Position numbers and translations under genes: made by a program. A DNA stretch of 64,000 bases from Lentisphaerota bacterium. Lineage in GTDB: Bacteria > Verrucomicrobiota > Kiritimatiellia > JAAZAB01. The DNA is taken from NCBI GenBank assembly GCA_016188985.1, contig JACPGM010000081.1, forward strand, positions 1-64,000, read 5' to 3'. Under the pieces are notes generated by a model. That model worked only from the letters and a program-made list of their open reading frames with translations, was not told the origin of the DNA and searched no databases. Shown piece after piece: positions 52,701-61,628 of this stretch; the first letter of the stretch is position 1, and each line of letters opens with the position of its first letter.

Positions 52701-53121
52701 AAGCGGCGCCCAACACGCCCGCCCAGGCTGAGCGGGTAATCCGCCGGACCAGCAAATACCCGATCAGGCTGATCAGTGTGCCGGCCCAGACATTAAACCA
52801 GCGCGCCACCAGGATATTGTTTTCGGCGCCGCCGACACGGTCTTTCAGGCCGCGCTGGAACGCGCTGTAATTTCGAACGTAGTCAAGTCCGCGACCGATC
52901 CAAATGGCCGGCTGGACCAGCACGAAAAAACCATGGGCATAAGGCGGCCCTTTCATGGAAGCGCCGCGCGCGGCCTTATTCACAGCTTCGCCAATGGGAG
53001 CTTCATCGGGATGAAAGGCGGGCCAATTGACTCCCTGGAAGCGCAGGTGAAAAGCCGCCAGGCAGACAAGCAGCAAAGCCCAGCGGGCAAGGCGGCTCGA
53101 TGGAATGATTTCAGGATGCAT
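49747..53121 (-). CDS. GT39-like integral membrane glycosyltransferase with a large C-terminal extension
   Basis: A 1124-residue protein. The N-terminal half has about ten membrane helices with the early acidic motif FHPDEAPIGEA in the first loop, where PMT/ArnT-type enzymes (GT39/GT83) keep a catalytic Asp-Glu. HSHYGETDIAMLL fits their second loop. These enzymes transfer a sugar from a polyprenyl carrier. The second half (residues about 440-1124) is soluble and beta-rich (ATVVVRGFGQTRRVALEPYDA; LTLPVRLARGIYFISSEAMF), which is unusually long for the family. A nearby GT4 gene supports a glycan assembly role. Confidence 0.78.
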   Translation of the reverse strand: MHPEIIPSSRLARWALLLVCLAAFHLRFQGVNWPAFHPDEAPIGEAVNKAARGASMKGPPYAHGFFVLVQPAIWIGRGLDYVRNYSAFQRGLKDRVGGAENNILVARWFNVWAGTLISLIGYLLVRRITRSAWAGVLGAALLGLAQYPVEHSHYGETDIAMLLTLTTALWLMAVAADTRSKWSLVLAALAGGFAAGTKFQLVLLLPVMLALALAGRAPMRALKMALRSISVRFGLALVCFLLGFLLAMPEALDLPWFINGLIAEKARVYREGASSLAPFGGGIRVRYLLHFRELGSYLQTIGWPWLVLVAAGLPCLALRDFRRYLPITLLFPGLYLVFFIYLSPWVRSQEFMAFLPCFAVLAALPLICLWRSQRVALRLTALTLGLAAVAANGINGSRSASLFGWTDTRVLAEQWLEAHLPMQSAVATENYAEGAWPESDRAPICISKIEREGLAGLTQQGADYLLRAASISGRGLRNPLTDALFPAPQGLFDEFSRNSERLCVWAPLPPQGLATFVSPAIELYGVRKPVTPQHQIDLELPQPLFVNNYYDAEKGRQTFFPIGHKLGAATGLLIDRRKRVIAVGGPERPGAPIYLVLNTAERSATVVVRGFGQTRRVALEPYDAAIVPLKRSVWRPRLKQFEEITLSTEQVRDVLYIPCFARVAFSPAEAARICLDLGLEEAIWETFSEAELAAACDPATAYLLAVRSARWDWAEQLEPAVERLEEELDAAWRVSAATVGINGNSGYYFNEFARIRVNTTHDIIDQREADTGRLRSREIQTLDVLDLTEPVSNPSGPFPPYRAVLTLPVRLARGIYFISSEAMFRAESSADPSPATDFEIRCGVHYTTFCGPMVPGVWTNCLLEFPVARESQPRFSVRARSPGRLYFRNTEIRWTMQSMLEALHTELLMAGVTHAIARGKPNDAQRRLVELDTLRWGLLWNGLELMQLDLAVARALGDSEAMWRAAVNLQGGLAHSDYLSLQIMAQKEPRWWQGEVKRLAANLKTPIEFGTHLSLVSLSFDDNSRRVKCVWEAHKNETPPFAASFWIRRRGEWRKKQVCPLSDRQWLAKGERVAVDVALNEKFDGYTPDSMALGLETAVAWHPGAVPAAGSREGVVPFSALLDQ

Positions 53122-53373
53122 ATTTCCGTAAGGAAACTTTTATTCTCAGCTATCCAAGCTTCGGCTAGCCAAGGGCGCATTATGCAAGTTCAGCCCGGCA
53201 TGTAAAGCAAACAGCCGCTGGTAATGCTCGCTTGCGTGGGTAGGTAATCCTGTATTTGCACCCACGTAAGTGACGAGTAACCTACAGTAGCTTTTTTACG
53301 GTTGCTTTCCCGGTAAGGACCTTTAAGATGCGCTTCAAATAATTGCCGGACTTCTATTTGCGGACTTGGCCCC
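53122..53373. other. divergent promoter region between GT39-like and GT4 genes
   Basis: About 250 bases between divergent starts. No repeat family or clear promoter box was identified. Confidence 0.4.
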
Positions 53374-54537
53374 ATGAAAATTCTGTTGCTGGCCCCGCAT
53401 CCCTTTTATCAGGAGCGCGGCACGCCGATTGCCGTGGACCTCCTGCTGACCGCGCTGTCCCGGCGCGGCGACCAGGTGGATGTGCTGACCTTTCACGAAG
53501 GCGCCGAACGCGCTTATCCGGGCGTTACTCTCTGGCGGATCTGCCGCTTGCCGGGGATCCGCGGCATCCCGCCGGGCTTTTCGCTAAAGAAACTACTCTG
53601 CGATTTTTTCCTTCTGGTCAAAGCTTTGCGGATGGCCGCCCGCGGGCATTACCAGGTGGTCCACGCCGTGGAAGAATCCGTTTTCGCGGCCATGTTGATC
53701 CGCTTCTTTTTCCACACGCCCTATGTCTACGATATGGATTCCTCCTTACCCCGGCAATTAACCGAAAAAATCCGGATGCTGAAGCCGTTCTTGCCGCTTC
53801 TGAAATTTTTTGAAGGTTGCGCCATTCGCCGGGCGCTGGCGGTCGTGCTGGTCTGTGAGGCCTTAGCCCAGATTGCCCAGGCCTACATGCCGCGCAAGCT
53901 TTGCCTGTTGCGGGATATATCGCTCCTGGCGCCGGCCGGCAGCGCGACCCCCTTACCGGAATTAGCGGGTCTTAAGCATCCCTGCTTCCTCTACATCGGC
54001 AACTTGGAACGCTATCAGGGGCTTGACCTGCTGCTCGAGAGTTTTGCCCTCTTGCGGCAAAGCGGCCTGCAGGCGTCCCTGGTAATCGCCGGCGGCATAG
54101 CCGCTGATATCCGGCGCTACCAGGACAAAGCCGCGCAATGGCCGGAGCTTCGCGAAGACGTGCGTTTTCTCGGTCCTTGGCCGGTTGCCCGGATGGCCGA
54201 TCTTTTTGCAGCCGCCGATGTGCTGGTCTCGCCGCGCATCCGGGGCAATAACACACCCATGAAAATCTATTCGTATTTGCACTCCGGCAAACCCATCCTG
54301 GCCACGGATTTACCCACCCACACGCAGGTGCTGACGCCCGAGGTCGCGCTGTTGAAGCCGACGACGACTGAGGCTTTTGCCGCCGGCATGCGCCAACTGA
54401 TTGAGCACCCGGACCAGGGCCGCGCACTGGCCGAGCGGGCCAAAGCCCTGGCCGAGAAGCAGTATACCTTTGCGGTCTTCGAGCGCACCGCCCGGGGATT
54501 GTACGACTGGCTGGAGCACGCGACCACCCAGGCCTGA
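53374..54537 (+). CDS. glycosyltransferase family 4 protein
   Basis: A 387-residue GT-B fold enzyme of the GT4 group. The N-terminus ILLLAPHPFYQERGTPIAVDLLLTALSRRGDQVDVLT is the acceptor-side start. PCFLYIGNLERYQGLDLLLESFALL opens the nucleotide-sugar domain, and VSPRIRGNNTPMKIYSYLHSGKPILATDLPTH is the EX7E-like donor region (with PMKIYSYL in place of the usual first-Glu motif). It transfers a sugar from a nucleotide donor, with unknown target. It is divergent from the GT39-like gene. Confidence 0.88.
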   Translation: MKILLLAPHPFYQERGTPIAVDLLLTALSRRGDQVDVLTFHEGAERAYPGVTLWRICRLPGIRGIPPGFSLKKLLCDFFLLVKALRMAARGHYQVVHAVEESVFAAMLIRFFFHTPYVYDMDSSLPRQLTEKIRMLKPFLPLLKFFEGCAIRRALAVVLVCEALAQIAQAYMPRKLCLLRDISLLAPAGSATPLPELAGLKHPCFLYIGNLERYQGLDLLLESFALLRQSGLQASLVIAGGIAADIRRYQDKAAQWPELREDVRFLGPWPVARMADLFAAADVLVSPRIRGNNTPMKIYSYLHSGKPILATDLPTHTQVLTPEVALLKPTTTEAFAAGMRQLIEHPDQGRALAERAKALAEKQYTFAVFERTARGLYDWLEHATTQA

Positions 54538-54666
54538 TTTTTGGCGCTTGCCAATGGCCTGAACTTATTGCTACATTTCTCCGTTTTTGGCTTTGAAAAT
54601 GCCAGGGCTGTTTTCCCGGCCAGCCAGCGAAAAACCAAACGCCCTTAAACGTGTAAGCAACGAATC

Positions 54667-56475
54667 ATGAATCAGGAAACAAAGACGGAAGCTCATAAAG
54701 GTTTTGACCTCAGAGAGTTCGGCAGCGACCAGCAGGCGGCGCTGGCCAAAATGTATGAGGATACCCTTAAAAACTTCAAGGAAGGCTCCATCGTCCAGGG
54801 CAAAGTGGTGGAAGTGCGCAACAACGAAGTGCTGGTGGATATCGGCTATAAATCAGAGGGCCTGATTGCCGGCGCGGAATTCCGGGACCTCGCGGCGCTG
54901 AAGCCGGGCGACACCGTGGAAGTCGTGCTGGAGCTTGTCGAGGACGACGAAGGCAAGATTATTCTCAGCAAAGCCAAGGCCGAGCAGCAGCGCATGTGGG
55001 ACAGCGTGCTTTCTTCCCGCGAGGAAGGCAGCGTGCTGGAAGGCGAAATCAAGAGCCGTGTGCGCGGCGGCCTGATCGTGGATGTCAGCGGCGTCAAGGG
55101 TTTCCTGCCCGGCTCTCAGGTTGATATCGTCCCCGTGCGCAACCTGGATGACTATCTCGGCAAGCGCTTCGAATTCAAGGTCATGAAAATTGACCGCGAC
55201 CGGCGCAATATCGTGCTTTCCCGCCGCGAACTGATTGAACAGCGCCGCCGCGATAAGCGCAAGGGGTTACTGACCGAAATGAAAATCGGCCAACTGCGCT
55301 CCGGCCTGGTAAAGAACCTCACTGACTTTGGCGCCTTTATTGACCTGGGCGGCCTGGACGGCCTCCTGCATATTACCGACATGAGTTGGGGCCGGGTCAG
55401 CCATCCTTCCAAAATCCTGAAAGTGGGCGAAACCGCCGAGGTAATGATTCTGGATATTGACTACGAGAAGGAGCGCGTTTCCCTGGGCCTGAAACAAAAA
55501 ACGCCCAATCCCTGGGACGCGATCGAATCGAAATATCCCGTCGGCAGCCGCGTGCACGGGCGCGTGGTCAACCTGGTGCCCTACGGCGCCTTCATTGAGA
55601 TCGAAGAGGGCGTGGAAGGCCTGGTGCACGTCTCGGAAATTTCCTGGATTCAGCGCGTGGGCCGGGCCTCCGACGTGCTGGCCCTCGGCCAGGAAGTTGA
55701 TGCCGTGGTGCTCAACATCAATCGCGCCGACCAGAAAATTTCGATGGGCATCCGCCAGACCACCGCCAATCCCTGGGACACCGTGCGGGAACAATACCCC
55801 GTCGGCACGCGCGTCAAGGGCACGGTGCGCAACTTCACTTCTTACGGCGCTTTCGTGGAGCTGCAGGAAGGCATTGACGGCATGATCCATGTCTCCGACC
55901 TGTCCTGGACACGCAAGGTGAATCACCCCTCCGAAATCCTGAAGAAGAACGATACCGTGGAGGTGGTGGTCCTGGAAGTTGATCCGACCAATCAGCGCAT
56001 CAGCCTCGGCCTTAAACAGGCGCAAACCGATCCCTGGGCCGCCGTAGCCGAGCGCTACAAGGTCGGCCAGATCGTTACCGGCAAGGTGTCGAAGCTGGCC
56101 TCTTTCGGCGCGTTCGTCAACCTGGACGAAGGCATTGACGGCCTGGTGCACGTTTCCCAGATCAGCGAGGAACGCGTCGAAAAGGCCAGCGACGCGCTCA
56201 AGGTCGGCCAGGAAATAACCGCCCGCGTCGTGAAAATTGATCTTATCGAGCGGCGCATCGGCCTGAGCATCAAGGCCGCCGCCTTGCCGGACGACCAATT
56301 CGTCGTGCAGGAAGACATGTTGGTCGGGTTGAAGCCGGGCGAGGACCTGGTGGACCTGGCCGGCGCCTTCAAGGAAGCCTACGGCGTCAGCCCGGCCGAA
56401 GGCCAAGTGCAGGAATGGCGGCCCGGCGATAAGAAAAAGAACGGCAAGGACGACGAGCAAAACGCGAAAAAATAG
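54667..56475 (+). CDS. rpsA: 30S ribosomal protein S1
   Basis: A 602-residue S1 protein with six S1 (OB-fold) repeats. The first two are divergent (GSIVQGKVVEVRNNEVLVDIGYKSEGLI; GSVLEGEIKSRVRGGLIVDVSGVKGFLP). The last four are regular (for example GLVKNLTDFGAFIDLGGLDGLLHITDMSW). S1 helps mRNA bind to the ribosome, which matters here because many starts lack a strong Shine-Dalgarno. The C-terminus is rich in Lys/Asp. It is not preceded by cmk, its common neighbour. Confidence 0.96.
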   Translation: MNQETKTEAHKGFDLREFGSDQQAALAKMYEDTLKNFKEGSIVQGKVVEVRNNEVLVDIGYKSEGLIAGAEFRDLAALKPGDTVEVVLELVEDDEGKIILSKAKAEQQRMWDSVLSSREEGSVLEGEIKSRVRGGLIVDVSGVKGFLPGSQVDIVPVRNLDDYLGKRFEFKVMKIDRDRRNIVLSRRELIEQRRRDKRKGLLTEMKIGQLRSGLVKNLTDFGAFIDLGGLDGLLHITDMSWGRVSHPSKILKVGETAEVMILDIDYEKERVSLGLKQKTPNPWDAIESKYPVGSRVHGRVVNLVPYGAFIEIEEGVEGLVHVSEISWIQRVGRASDVLALGQEVDAVVLNINRADQKISMGIRQTTANPWDTVREQYPVGTRVKGTVRNFTSYGAFVELQEGIDGMIHVSDLSWTRKVNHPSEILKKNDTVEVVVLEVDPTNQRISLGLKQAQTDPWAAVAERYKVGQIVTGKVSKLASFGAFVNLDEGIDGLVHVSQISEERVEKASDALKVGQEITARVVKIDLIERRIGLSIKAAALPDDQFVVQEDMLVGLKPGEDLVDLAGAFKEAYGVSPAEGQVQEWRPGDKKKNGKDDEQNAKK

Positions 56476-56828
56476 TTAAGCTGGGTTCAAAACTATTTCC
56501 ACCTGAGGCGGGTCCGCCAAAGGCTGATTTTGCCACACTTGTCCGCCAAGGTGGAAAAATGCACAAGAAGCACAAAACGGATATGCTTTTCTCCGTCGCA
56601 GACGGACTCGTGCTTCGTAGCGACTCTTCTACGCCCTGCGTAGCGGCTTCGCAGAGCAGGGAGGCTTACTTCGCAGAGTAGCATCAGCCGGCGGCTGATT
56701 ATTTGTGAACCCGCCTGCCTGCCCACATCGCTGCGCGAAGTGCTGCGGGCGGGCAACGCCTATGGCGCAGCCATTGTGGGCAGGTTTTGTGCCTCTTTGT
56801 GGCTACTCTTGCAATTGACTCGATCTTC
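56476..56828. repeat. repeat region with inverted long family D copy
   Basis: Between rpsA and tyrS. Family D (long form, 56606-56682) is the reverse of the copy at 40297-40373. CCACCTGAGGCGGGTCCGCC and CCCGCCTGCCTGCCCAC fragments flank it. No gene was seen. Confidence 0.7.
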
Positions 56829-58055
56829 ATGACTATTCCAATTGACCGCCAGCTTGAGATCCTCGCCGCGCGCAGCGTAAATCTGGTTTCGCTGCCGGAA
56901 CTGCGCCGCAAGCTCGAAGGCGCCGCCCAAGGCCAGCGGCCGCTGCGCGTCAAATACGGGGCCGATCCCTCCGCCCCGGATATTCATCTCGGCCACGTCG
57001 TTGGGCTCAACAAGCTGCGCGAGTTTCAGGACCTGGGGCACACCGTGGTCTTCATCATCGGCGACTTTACCGCCCTGATCGGCGACCCCTCCGGACGCTC
57101 CGAAACCCGCCCGCGGCTCGCGCCCGAACAGATCGCCGCCAACGCTAAAACCTACCAGGACCAGGTTTTCAAAGTGCTCGACCCCCAGCGCACTGAGGTG
57201 CGTTTTAATACCGAATGGTGCGCCGGCCTGGCATTGGCCGAGGTCCTGCGGCTGGCCGCGCAGGTTACCGTGGCCCAGATGCTCGCCCGCGATGATTTCC
57301 AGAAACGTTTTCAGGAGCAGGAACCCATTTCCCTGGTGGAGTTCCTCTATCCGGTCATCCAGGGCTATGATTCCGTTCAGGTCGCCGCCGATGTTGAAGT
57401 GGGCGGAACCGACCAGCTCTTCAATCTGCTCGTCGGGCGCGACCTGCAAAAAGCTAGCGGCCAGGATCAACAGGTGGTGCTGACCCTGCCGCTCCTGGAA
57501 GGTCTGGATGGCGTCCGCAAGATGAGCAAGAGCCTCGGCAATTACGTGGGCATCAGCGAGAGCCCGCGGGAAATGTTCGGCAAAATCATGTCAATCCCGG
57601 ATACGCTCATCGGGCGCTATTTTTCGCTCGTCCTGGGCTGGAGCGCCGACAAGGTGCGCGCGCTCGAGCAAGACCTTGCCGCCGGCCGGAAACATCCGCG
57701 CCGGGTGAAAGACGAATTGGCCCAAGCCATCGTCGAAAAGTTCCATAGCCCGGCGGCGGCGCGGAACGCTTCGGCCGAGTTTGCGCGGATGTTTGCCGAA
57801 CACCAACCGCCGGATGACATTCCAACGGTCACAATTCCAATGACCCAGCGCAAAAACGGCAAGCTGGGCATTGTGGCGCTTCTGGTGGCCGCCGGTTTGG
57901 CCGAAAGCAATAGCGCCGCCCGGCGGCTCGTCCAGCAGGGCGCCGTCCGCGTCGGCGCCGACGCGGTTACCGACATCACCGCCGAGCTGGTCATTCCCGA
58001 AGGCTGCCTCATCCAAGCCGGCAAACGCGCCTTCGCCCGGATCAATTCGGCTTGA
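56829..58055 (+). CDS. tyrS: tyrosyl-tRNA synthetase
   Basis: Charges tRNA-Tyr. The start MTIPIDRQLEILAARSVNL at 56829 is chosen, because the track start reads repeat sequence. The product has 408 residues. The class I HIGH motif is DIHLGHVV, and KMSKS is in GVRKMSKSLGNYVG. VEVGGTDQLFNLLVGRDLQ binds the adenylate. A C-terminal S4-like RNA-binding domain (SNSAARRLVQQGAVRVGADAVTD) ends it. The HLGH form and length suggest the TyrZ branch. Confidence 0.95.
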   Translation: MTIPIDRQLEILAARSVNLVSLPELRRKLEGAAQGQRPLRVKYGADPSAPDIHLGHVVGLNKLREFQDLGHTVVFIIGDFTALIGDPSGRSETRPRLAPEQIAANAKTYQDQVFKVLDPQRTEVRFNTEWCAGLALAEVLRLAAQVTVAQMLARDDFQKRFQEQEPISLVEFLYPVIQGYDSVQVAADVEVGGTDQLFNLLVGRDLQKASGQDQQVVLTLPLLEGLDGVRKMSKSLGNYVGISESPREMFGKIMSIPDTLIGRYFSLVLGWSADKVRALEQDLAAGRKHPRRVKDELAQAIVEKFHSPAAARNASAEFARMFAEHQPPDDIPTVTIPMTQRKNGKLGIVALLVAAGLAESNSAARRLVQQGAVRVGADAVTDITAELVIPEGCLIQAGKRAFARINSA

Positions 58056-58100
58056 CCGCTTCGCCGCCCCTGAATATGCTTTTCTTGCGTGTGTCGTTAT

Positions 58101-58135
58101 TCCGGTGTAACTCAATGGTAGAGTGGCTGGCTGTT
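58101..58135 (+). pseudogene. tRNA-Asn 5 prime half, interrupted at the anticodon by a palindromic repeat
   Basis: TCCGGTGTAACTCAATGGTAGAGTGGCTGGCTGTT is identical to the first 35 bases of the intact tRNA-Asn at 58271. Right after the GTT of the anticodon the sequence changes to a repeat (CCGCCGCAGGCGGATCCGCC TCTGGCGG, 58137-58165). A decayed AACCACAAG stretch follows that may be the old 3 prime half. It cannot form a tRNA. Confidence 0.85.
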
Positions 58136-58166
58136 TCCGCCGCAGGCGGATCCGCCTCTGGCGGAA
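58136..58166. repeat. short palindromic repeat inside tRNA-Asn pseudogene
   Basis: It contains GCAGGCGGATCCGCC and CCGCCTCTGGCGG, the same palindromic core seen in families A, B and D. The GCGGATCCGCC site is empty. Confidence 0.75.
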
Positions 58167-58270
58167 ACCACAAGCTGGCCAGGTCGCCACGTCAGCCCAC
58201 GTGACATCATAGCGAATGATATGACGAGCCGTTTGCTTGGAGTAGAATGCCGTTGGGCAAGTTAGCTGAT

Positions 58271-58345
58271 TCCGGTGTAACTCAATGGTAGAGTGGCTGG
58301 CTGTTAACCAGCAAGTTACAGGTTCGAGTCCTGTCACCGGAGCCA
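58271..58345 (+). tRNA. tRNA-Asn (anticodon GTT)
   Basis: A full cloverleaf: acceptor TCCGGTG/CACCGGA, D arm ACTC/GAGT, anticodon stem GCTGG/CCAGC with loop CTGTTAA, T arm ACAGG-TTCGAGT-CCTGT, discriminator G and encoded CCA. Confidence 0.95.
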
Positions 58346-58498
58346 CGGTCAATTTGGGATCAAGCACGAACTCGATCGGTGCAGTCTTCCCAACGATGAC
58401 CAAGTATTGTTTTCAAGTGTTTCTCCTGCGCTTTTATTTGCGGACACCGGAGTTCCACTGAAACTCAGCGGCCGGCCACCCGAAGGCTCAAACCCGTT

Positions 58499-60394
58499 AT
58501 GCAACAGACACTGATTTTTTCTTTAATTGCGGGATTGGTTCTTAGTTTTTCAGGCATAGGCAACGGACAGGTTCCGAAAGGATATATAGCGGCCCCTGAT
58601 CCAGACTATGATGACTTTACCTGGACGCTGCCCAGTACGGCATCGTCGGTAAGGTTGAGTTTGCCGACCGACATAGACAACTTTTTGTTCAACGAATATG
58701 GGGGTATCGGCGGCTATGGTCTCTGTGCCGGCGGACATATCGAAGGGCTGGATCACGTTTGGATTGAGTTTATCCCCGGCACGCCGGCCCGAAGCTGGGC
58801 TCCCGGAACGGTCATGGATATTGCCCTCAACGATCAGGAATATCACATTTGGATTGATTACGGCGACAATCTGATCGGTATTCATATGGAGATAATGACT
58901 CCCTATGTTTCTGTCGGCCAGACAGTTGCCAGGGGGCAGGAGGTGGGCATGGGGATGAGTTTTAATACTAATCAGACCAGTGGAGAAATGGCCCTCATTG
59001 ACCTCGGCCGCACAGACGGCAATGAGGCCTGGGGCGGCGGTTGCTACGTCTCGCCGTTTGATTATCTGCGTGATGCGGACAAACAGATATTGGTCAATGC
59101 CTACAAGCAAAATGTTATTCAGCCCTATCAAAATGACGGCACGCGAGTCTGGGGCTTTGAACCGCAGCAACCATACCTGACGAATAAACTAAGACTACAT
59201 GATGATAACGCGGGAAAACTAACCGGGGTCTGGTACCTGCCCGCCTCAAATTGGTTTTTTGGTTATCCCAATGATATCCTGACCATTATCGAAGCGGATA
59301 ACCCCTATATTACTGGTAATATAATAAAATCTCAGGATTGGAGCGGCAGCCGGGGGGACGCATGGTCACTTCACGGCACCTGTGACGTTGATTATGCCTT
59401 CGGTAAAATTGTAATTTATGATGAAGCCGCAACATATTACGGCATTTTTGTGATCGACGAAACGGGCGACCGGGCGACCCTGCGAATAGAATACCAGGAA
59501 CATTCCTATCCGTCCGGTTTCAGCACCAATGCCCTGATATATACTGAAAGGGAATACTACACTTATATCCCACTCGCCGGCGATTTTGACGGGGATGGCA
59601 AAACCGACCCGGCGCTTTACCAGGAATTATCGGGACGGTGGTCGGTGATGTTGTCGGCCGGGAGATATGAAATTGCCACGACCACCCTGGGCGGTTCAGG
59701 CTATAATCCGATTGCCAAGGACTTTGACGGCGACGGCAAGGCTGACCTGGGGGTATATAATGAAACCAACGGCAACTGGACGATCAGCCTTTCGGATAGC
59801 GGCTATGGCGTCGTTACGCTGAGCAATTTCGGCGGCGTGGGCTATGTGACCGTCGTCGGCGATTATGATGGCGACGGCAAAGCTGATCCAGCGGTGTACC
59901 ACGAAGCCACCGGCAGTTGGGAAGTGAAAGTATCCGGGAACAGTTATGCCTCTGTTGCCTTGTTGAACTTCGGCAATGCGGGGTATAGCGCCTTGGCCCT
60001 GGATTTTGATGGCGACGGCCAGGCCGACCCGGCGCTCTACAACACCGCCAGCGGCAACTGGATCGTCAAGTTATCCGGAAGCGATTACACTTCGACCTCT
60101 ATAACAAGTTTTGGCGGCGCAGGTTACTTGCAGGTGGCGGGCATGTTTGATGGGGATAACCGCGCAGACCCGGCGCTCTACAACAGCTCCAACGGCAACT
60201 GGTCAGTCCTGCTCTCGGATAGTAATTACCTTGCGGCGAACCTTGCTGGCTTTGGCGGCCCGGATTACACGGCAATGGTAGGTGATTATGACGGGGACGG
60301 CCTGGTTGACCCCGCGCTGTATCAGGAATCCACCTCAACTTGGTTCGTAAAGCTGTCCGCCAGCGGCTACACCACGGCAACAGCCACTCAATGA
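58499..60394 (+). CDS. secreted protein with degenerate M23-like domain and six FG-GAP/VCBS repeats
   Basis: A 631-residue secreted protein (LIFSLIAGLVLSFSGIGNGQ signal). Residues about 60-160 resemble an M23 endopeptidase: GGHIEGLDHVWIEF, then IWIDYGDNLIGIHMEIMTPYVSVGQTVARGQEVG, in which the usual HxH is HME. It is probably inactive. The C-terminal 270 residues hold six repeats of about 50 residues, each starting with a calcium-type loop (GDFDGDGKTDPALY, KDFDGDGKADLGVY and so on), as in FG-GAP/VCBS propellers. It may act in surface adhesion. The codon use is more AT-rich than neighbours, which suggests acquisition. Confidence 0.78.
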   Translation: MQQTLIFSLIAGLVLSFSGIGNGQVPKGYIAAPDPDYDDFTWTLPSTASSVRLSLPTDIDNFLFNEYGGIGGYGLCAGGHIEGLDHVWIEFIPGTPARSWAPGTVMDIALNDQEYHIWIDYGDNLIGIHMEIMTPYVSVGQTVARGQEVGMGMSFNTNQTSGEMALIDLGRTDGNEAWGGGCYVSPFDYLRDADKQILVNAYKQNVIQPYQNDGTRVWGFEPQQPYLTNKLRLHDDNAGKLTGVWYLPASNWFFGYPNDILTIIEADNPYITGNIIKSQDWSGSRGDAWSLHGTCDVDYAFGKIVIYDEAATYYGIFVIDETGDRATLRIEYQEHSYPSGFSTNALIYTEREYYTYIPLAGDFDGDGKTDPALYQELSGRWSVMLSAGRYEIATTTLGGSGYNPIAKDFDGDGKADLGVYNETNGNWTISLSDSGYGVVTLSNFGGVGYVTVVGDYDGDGKADPAVYHEATGSWEVKVSGNSYASVALLNFGNAGYSALALDFDGDGQADPALYNTASGNWIVKLSGSDYTSTSITSFGGAGYLQVAGMFDGDNRADPALYNSSNGNWSVLLSDSNYLAANLAGFGGPDYTAMVGDYDGDGLVDPALYQESTSTWFVKLSASGYTTATATQ

Positions 60395-60430
60395 TGCTTC
60401 GAGACTAAAAGACATACCGCAAAGGAATAC

Positions 60431-61603
60431 ATGAAAAGATTTAAACAAGGACGGCGGACATTTTCTCTTGCGGCGTGCGGAGCGCTCATTTGCGCCTTCC
60501 TGGCCGGGGCGCCGGAGGTTTTTTCCCAAGATAACGCTCCGGCCGAAGAACTCTGCATTGACGTCCATCACCACCTTATGGGCCGCGAAGGACCGCACGG
60601 CCTGCCGCAAAAGGAAGGCAGCGGTTCCGGCCAATGGCGCGCTCCGCGTCCAGCCCCAGGCGCCAAGCAGGGCCGGCCCGCGGCCGACTGGGAAGGCGCC
60701 GCGCGCCGCCTCATCGAAAAGATGGACCAATGCGGTGTTACCTCTGTGATTGTCATGCCGCCGCCCAGGGTGCGCAACAATACCAACTCCGAGGAATACG
60801 GCAAACTGCTATCGGTTGCCCGCCAATACCCGGGGCGTTTATACGTGGGGGCCGGCGGACATGTCCTGAACCCGATTATTCAGGAGACCGGCGCTGAAGC
60901 GGTGACCGCGGAGATACGGAAGCGGTTCCAGCGCGAAGCGGAACGTCTCTGTGCTGACGGCGTCAAATGCTTCGGCGAAATGGCCGCAACCCACATCTCG
61001 CATTCGCCCGAGCACCCCTTTGAGGAAGCGCCGCCCGACCACCCGCTATTTCTCCTGCTGGCCGATATTGCGGCCAGGAAGAATATCCCCATAGATCTGC
61101 ACATGGACGTGGTTGCAACAAATACAGCGGCTTCGGCCGGCTGGCGCGCCTTAAGCCGGCAGAACCCTGAGATATTCCGCGCCAATGTGCCCGGGTTGGA
61201 ACGGCTCCTGCAGCACAACCGCCTGGCGCGGATTGTCCTCCAGCACGTCGGCCGCGACAACGTCGGCCATCTCAATATAGAGCTGCTGCGCCGCCTGCTC
61301 GCAACGCATTCCAACCTCTATCTTGCGGTAGTGATAACGCCGCAGCCGACCATGGCCGGCCAGAAGACACTGATGCCGAACAGGATCATAGACGAAGATT
61401 TCCGGATTAAACCCGAATGGCTTGACTTGTTTCGGGAGTTTCCGGAGAGGTTTGCCATCGGCACCGATACTTTTACCTCCCCGGCCGGCGCGGACCGAAG
61501 CCCGTTTGAAATAACATTCAGAATTTTCAAAAGGCAACTCCCGCCCGATCTGCGTTCCAAGCTCTGCGGCGGGAACGCCGCGCGAATCTACGGCCTGAAA
61601 TAA
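60431..61603 (+). CDS. secreted amidohydrolase family protein
   Basis: A 390-residue metal-dependent hydrolase with a signal peptide (SLAACGALICAFLAGAPEVFSQ). The metal site motif is CIDVHHHLMG near residue 45. IDLHMDVV supplies a His in the barrel, IVLQHVGRDN another and AIGTDTFTSP the final Asp. This fits the amidohydrolase_2 (PF04909) TIM-barrel group. The substrate is unknown. It begins 36 bases after the FG-GAP gene, so they may be co-transcribed. Confidence 0.82.
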   Translation: MKRFKQGRRTFSLAACGALICAFLAGAPEVFSQDNAPAEELCIDVHHHLMGREGPHGLPQKEGSGSGQWRAPRPAPGAKQGRPAADWEGAARRLIEKMDQCGVTSVIVMPPPRVRNNTNSEEYGKLLSVARQYPGRLYVGAGGHVLNPIIQETGAEAVTAEIRKRFQREAERLCADGVKCFGEMAATHISHSPEHPFEEAPPDHPLFLLLADIAARKNIPIDLHMDVVATNTAASAGWRALSRQNPEIFRANVPGLERLLQHNRLARIVLQHVGRDNVGHLNIELLRRLLATHSNLYLAVVITPQPTMAGQKTLMPNRIIDEDFRIKPEWLDLFREFPERFAIGTDTFTSPAGADRSPFEITFRIFKRQLPPDLRSKLCGGNAARIYGLK

Positions 61604-61628
61604 AAAAACGGGCAAATCAAGAGCAAGA

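Noticed and set aside
55267-56460. Minus-strand ORF of 397 aa
   Set aside because: Mirror of rpsA repeats; its apparent repeats come from the S1 domains.
58101-58175. Second functional tRNA-Asn
   Set aside because: The 3 prime half is replaced by a palindromic repeat and no T arm or acceptor end can form.
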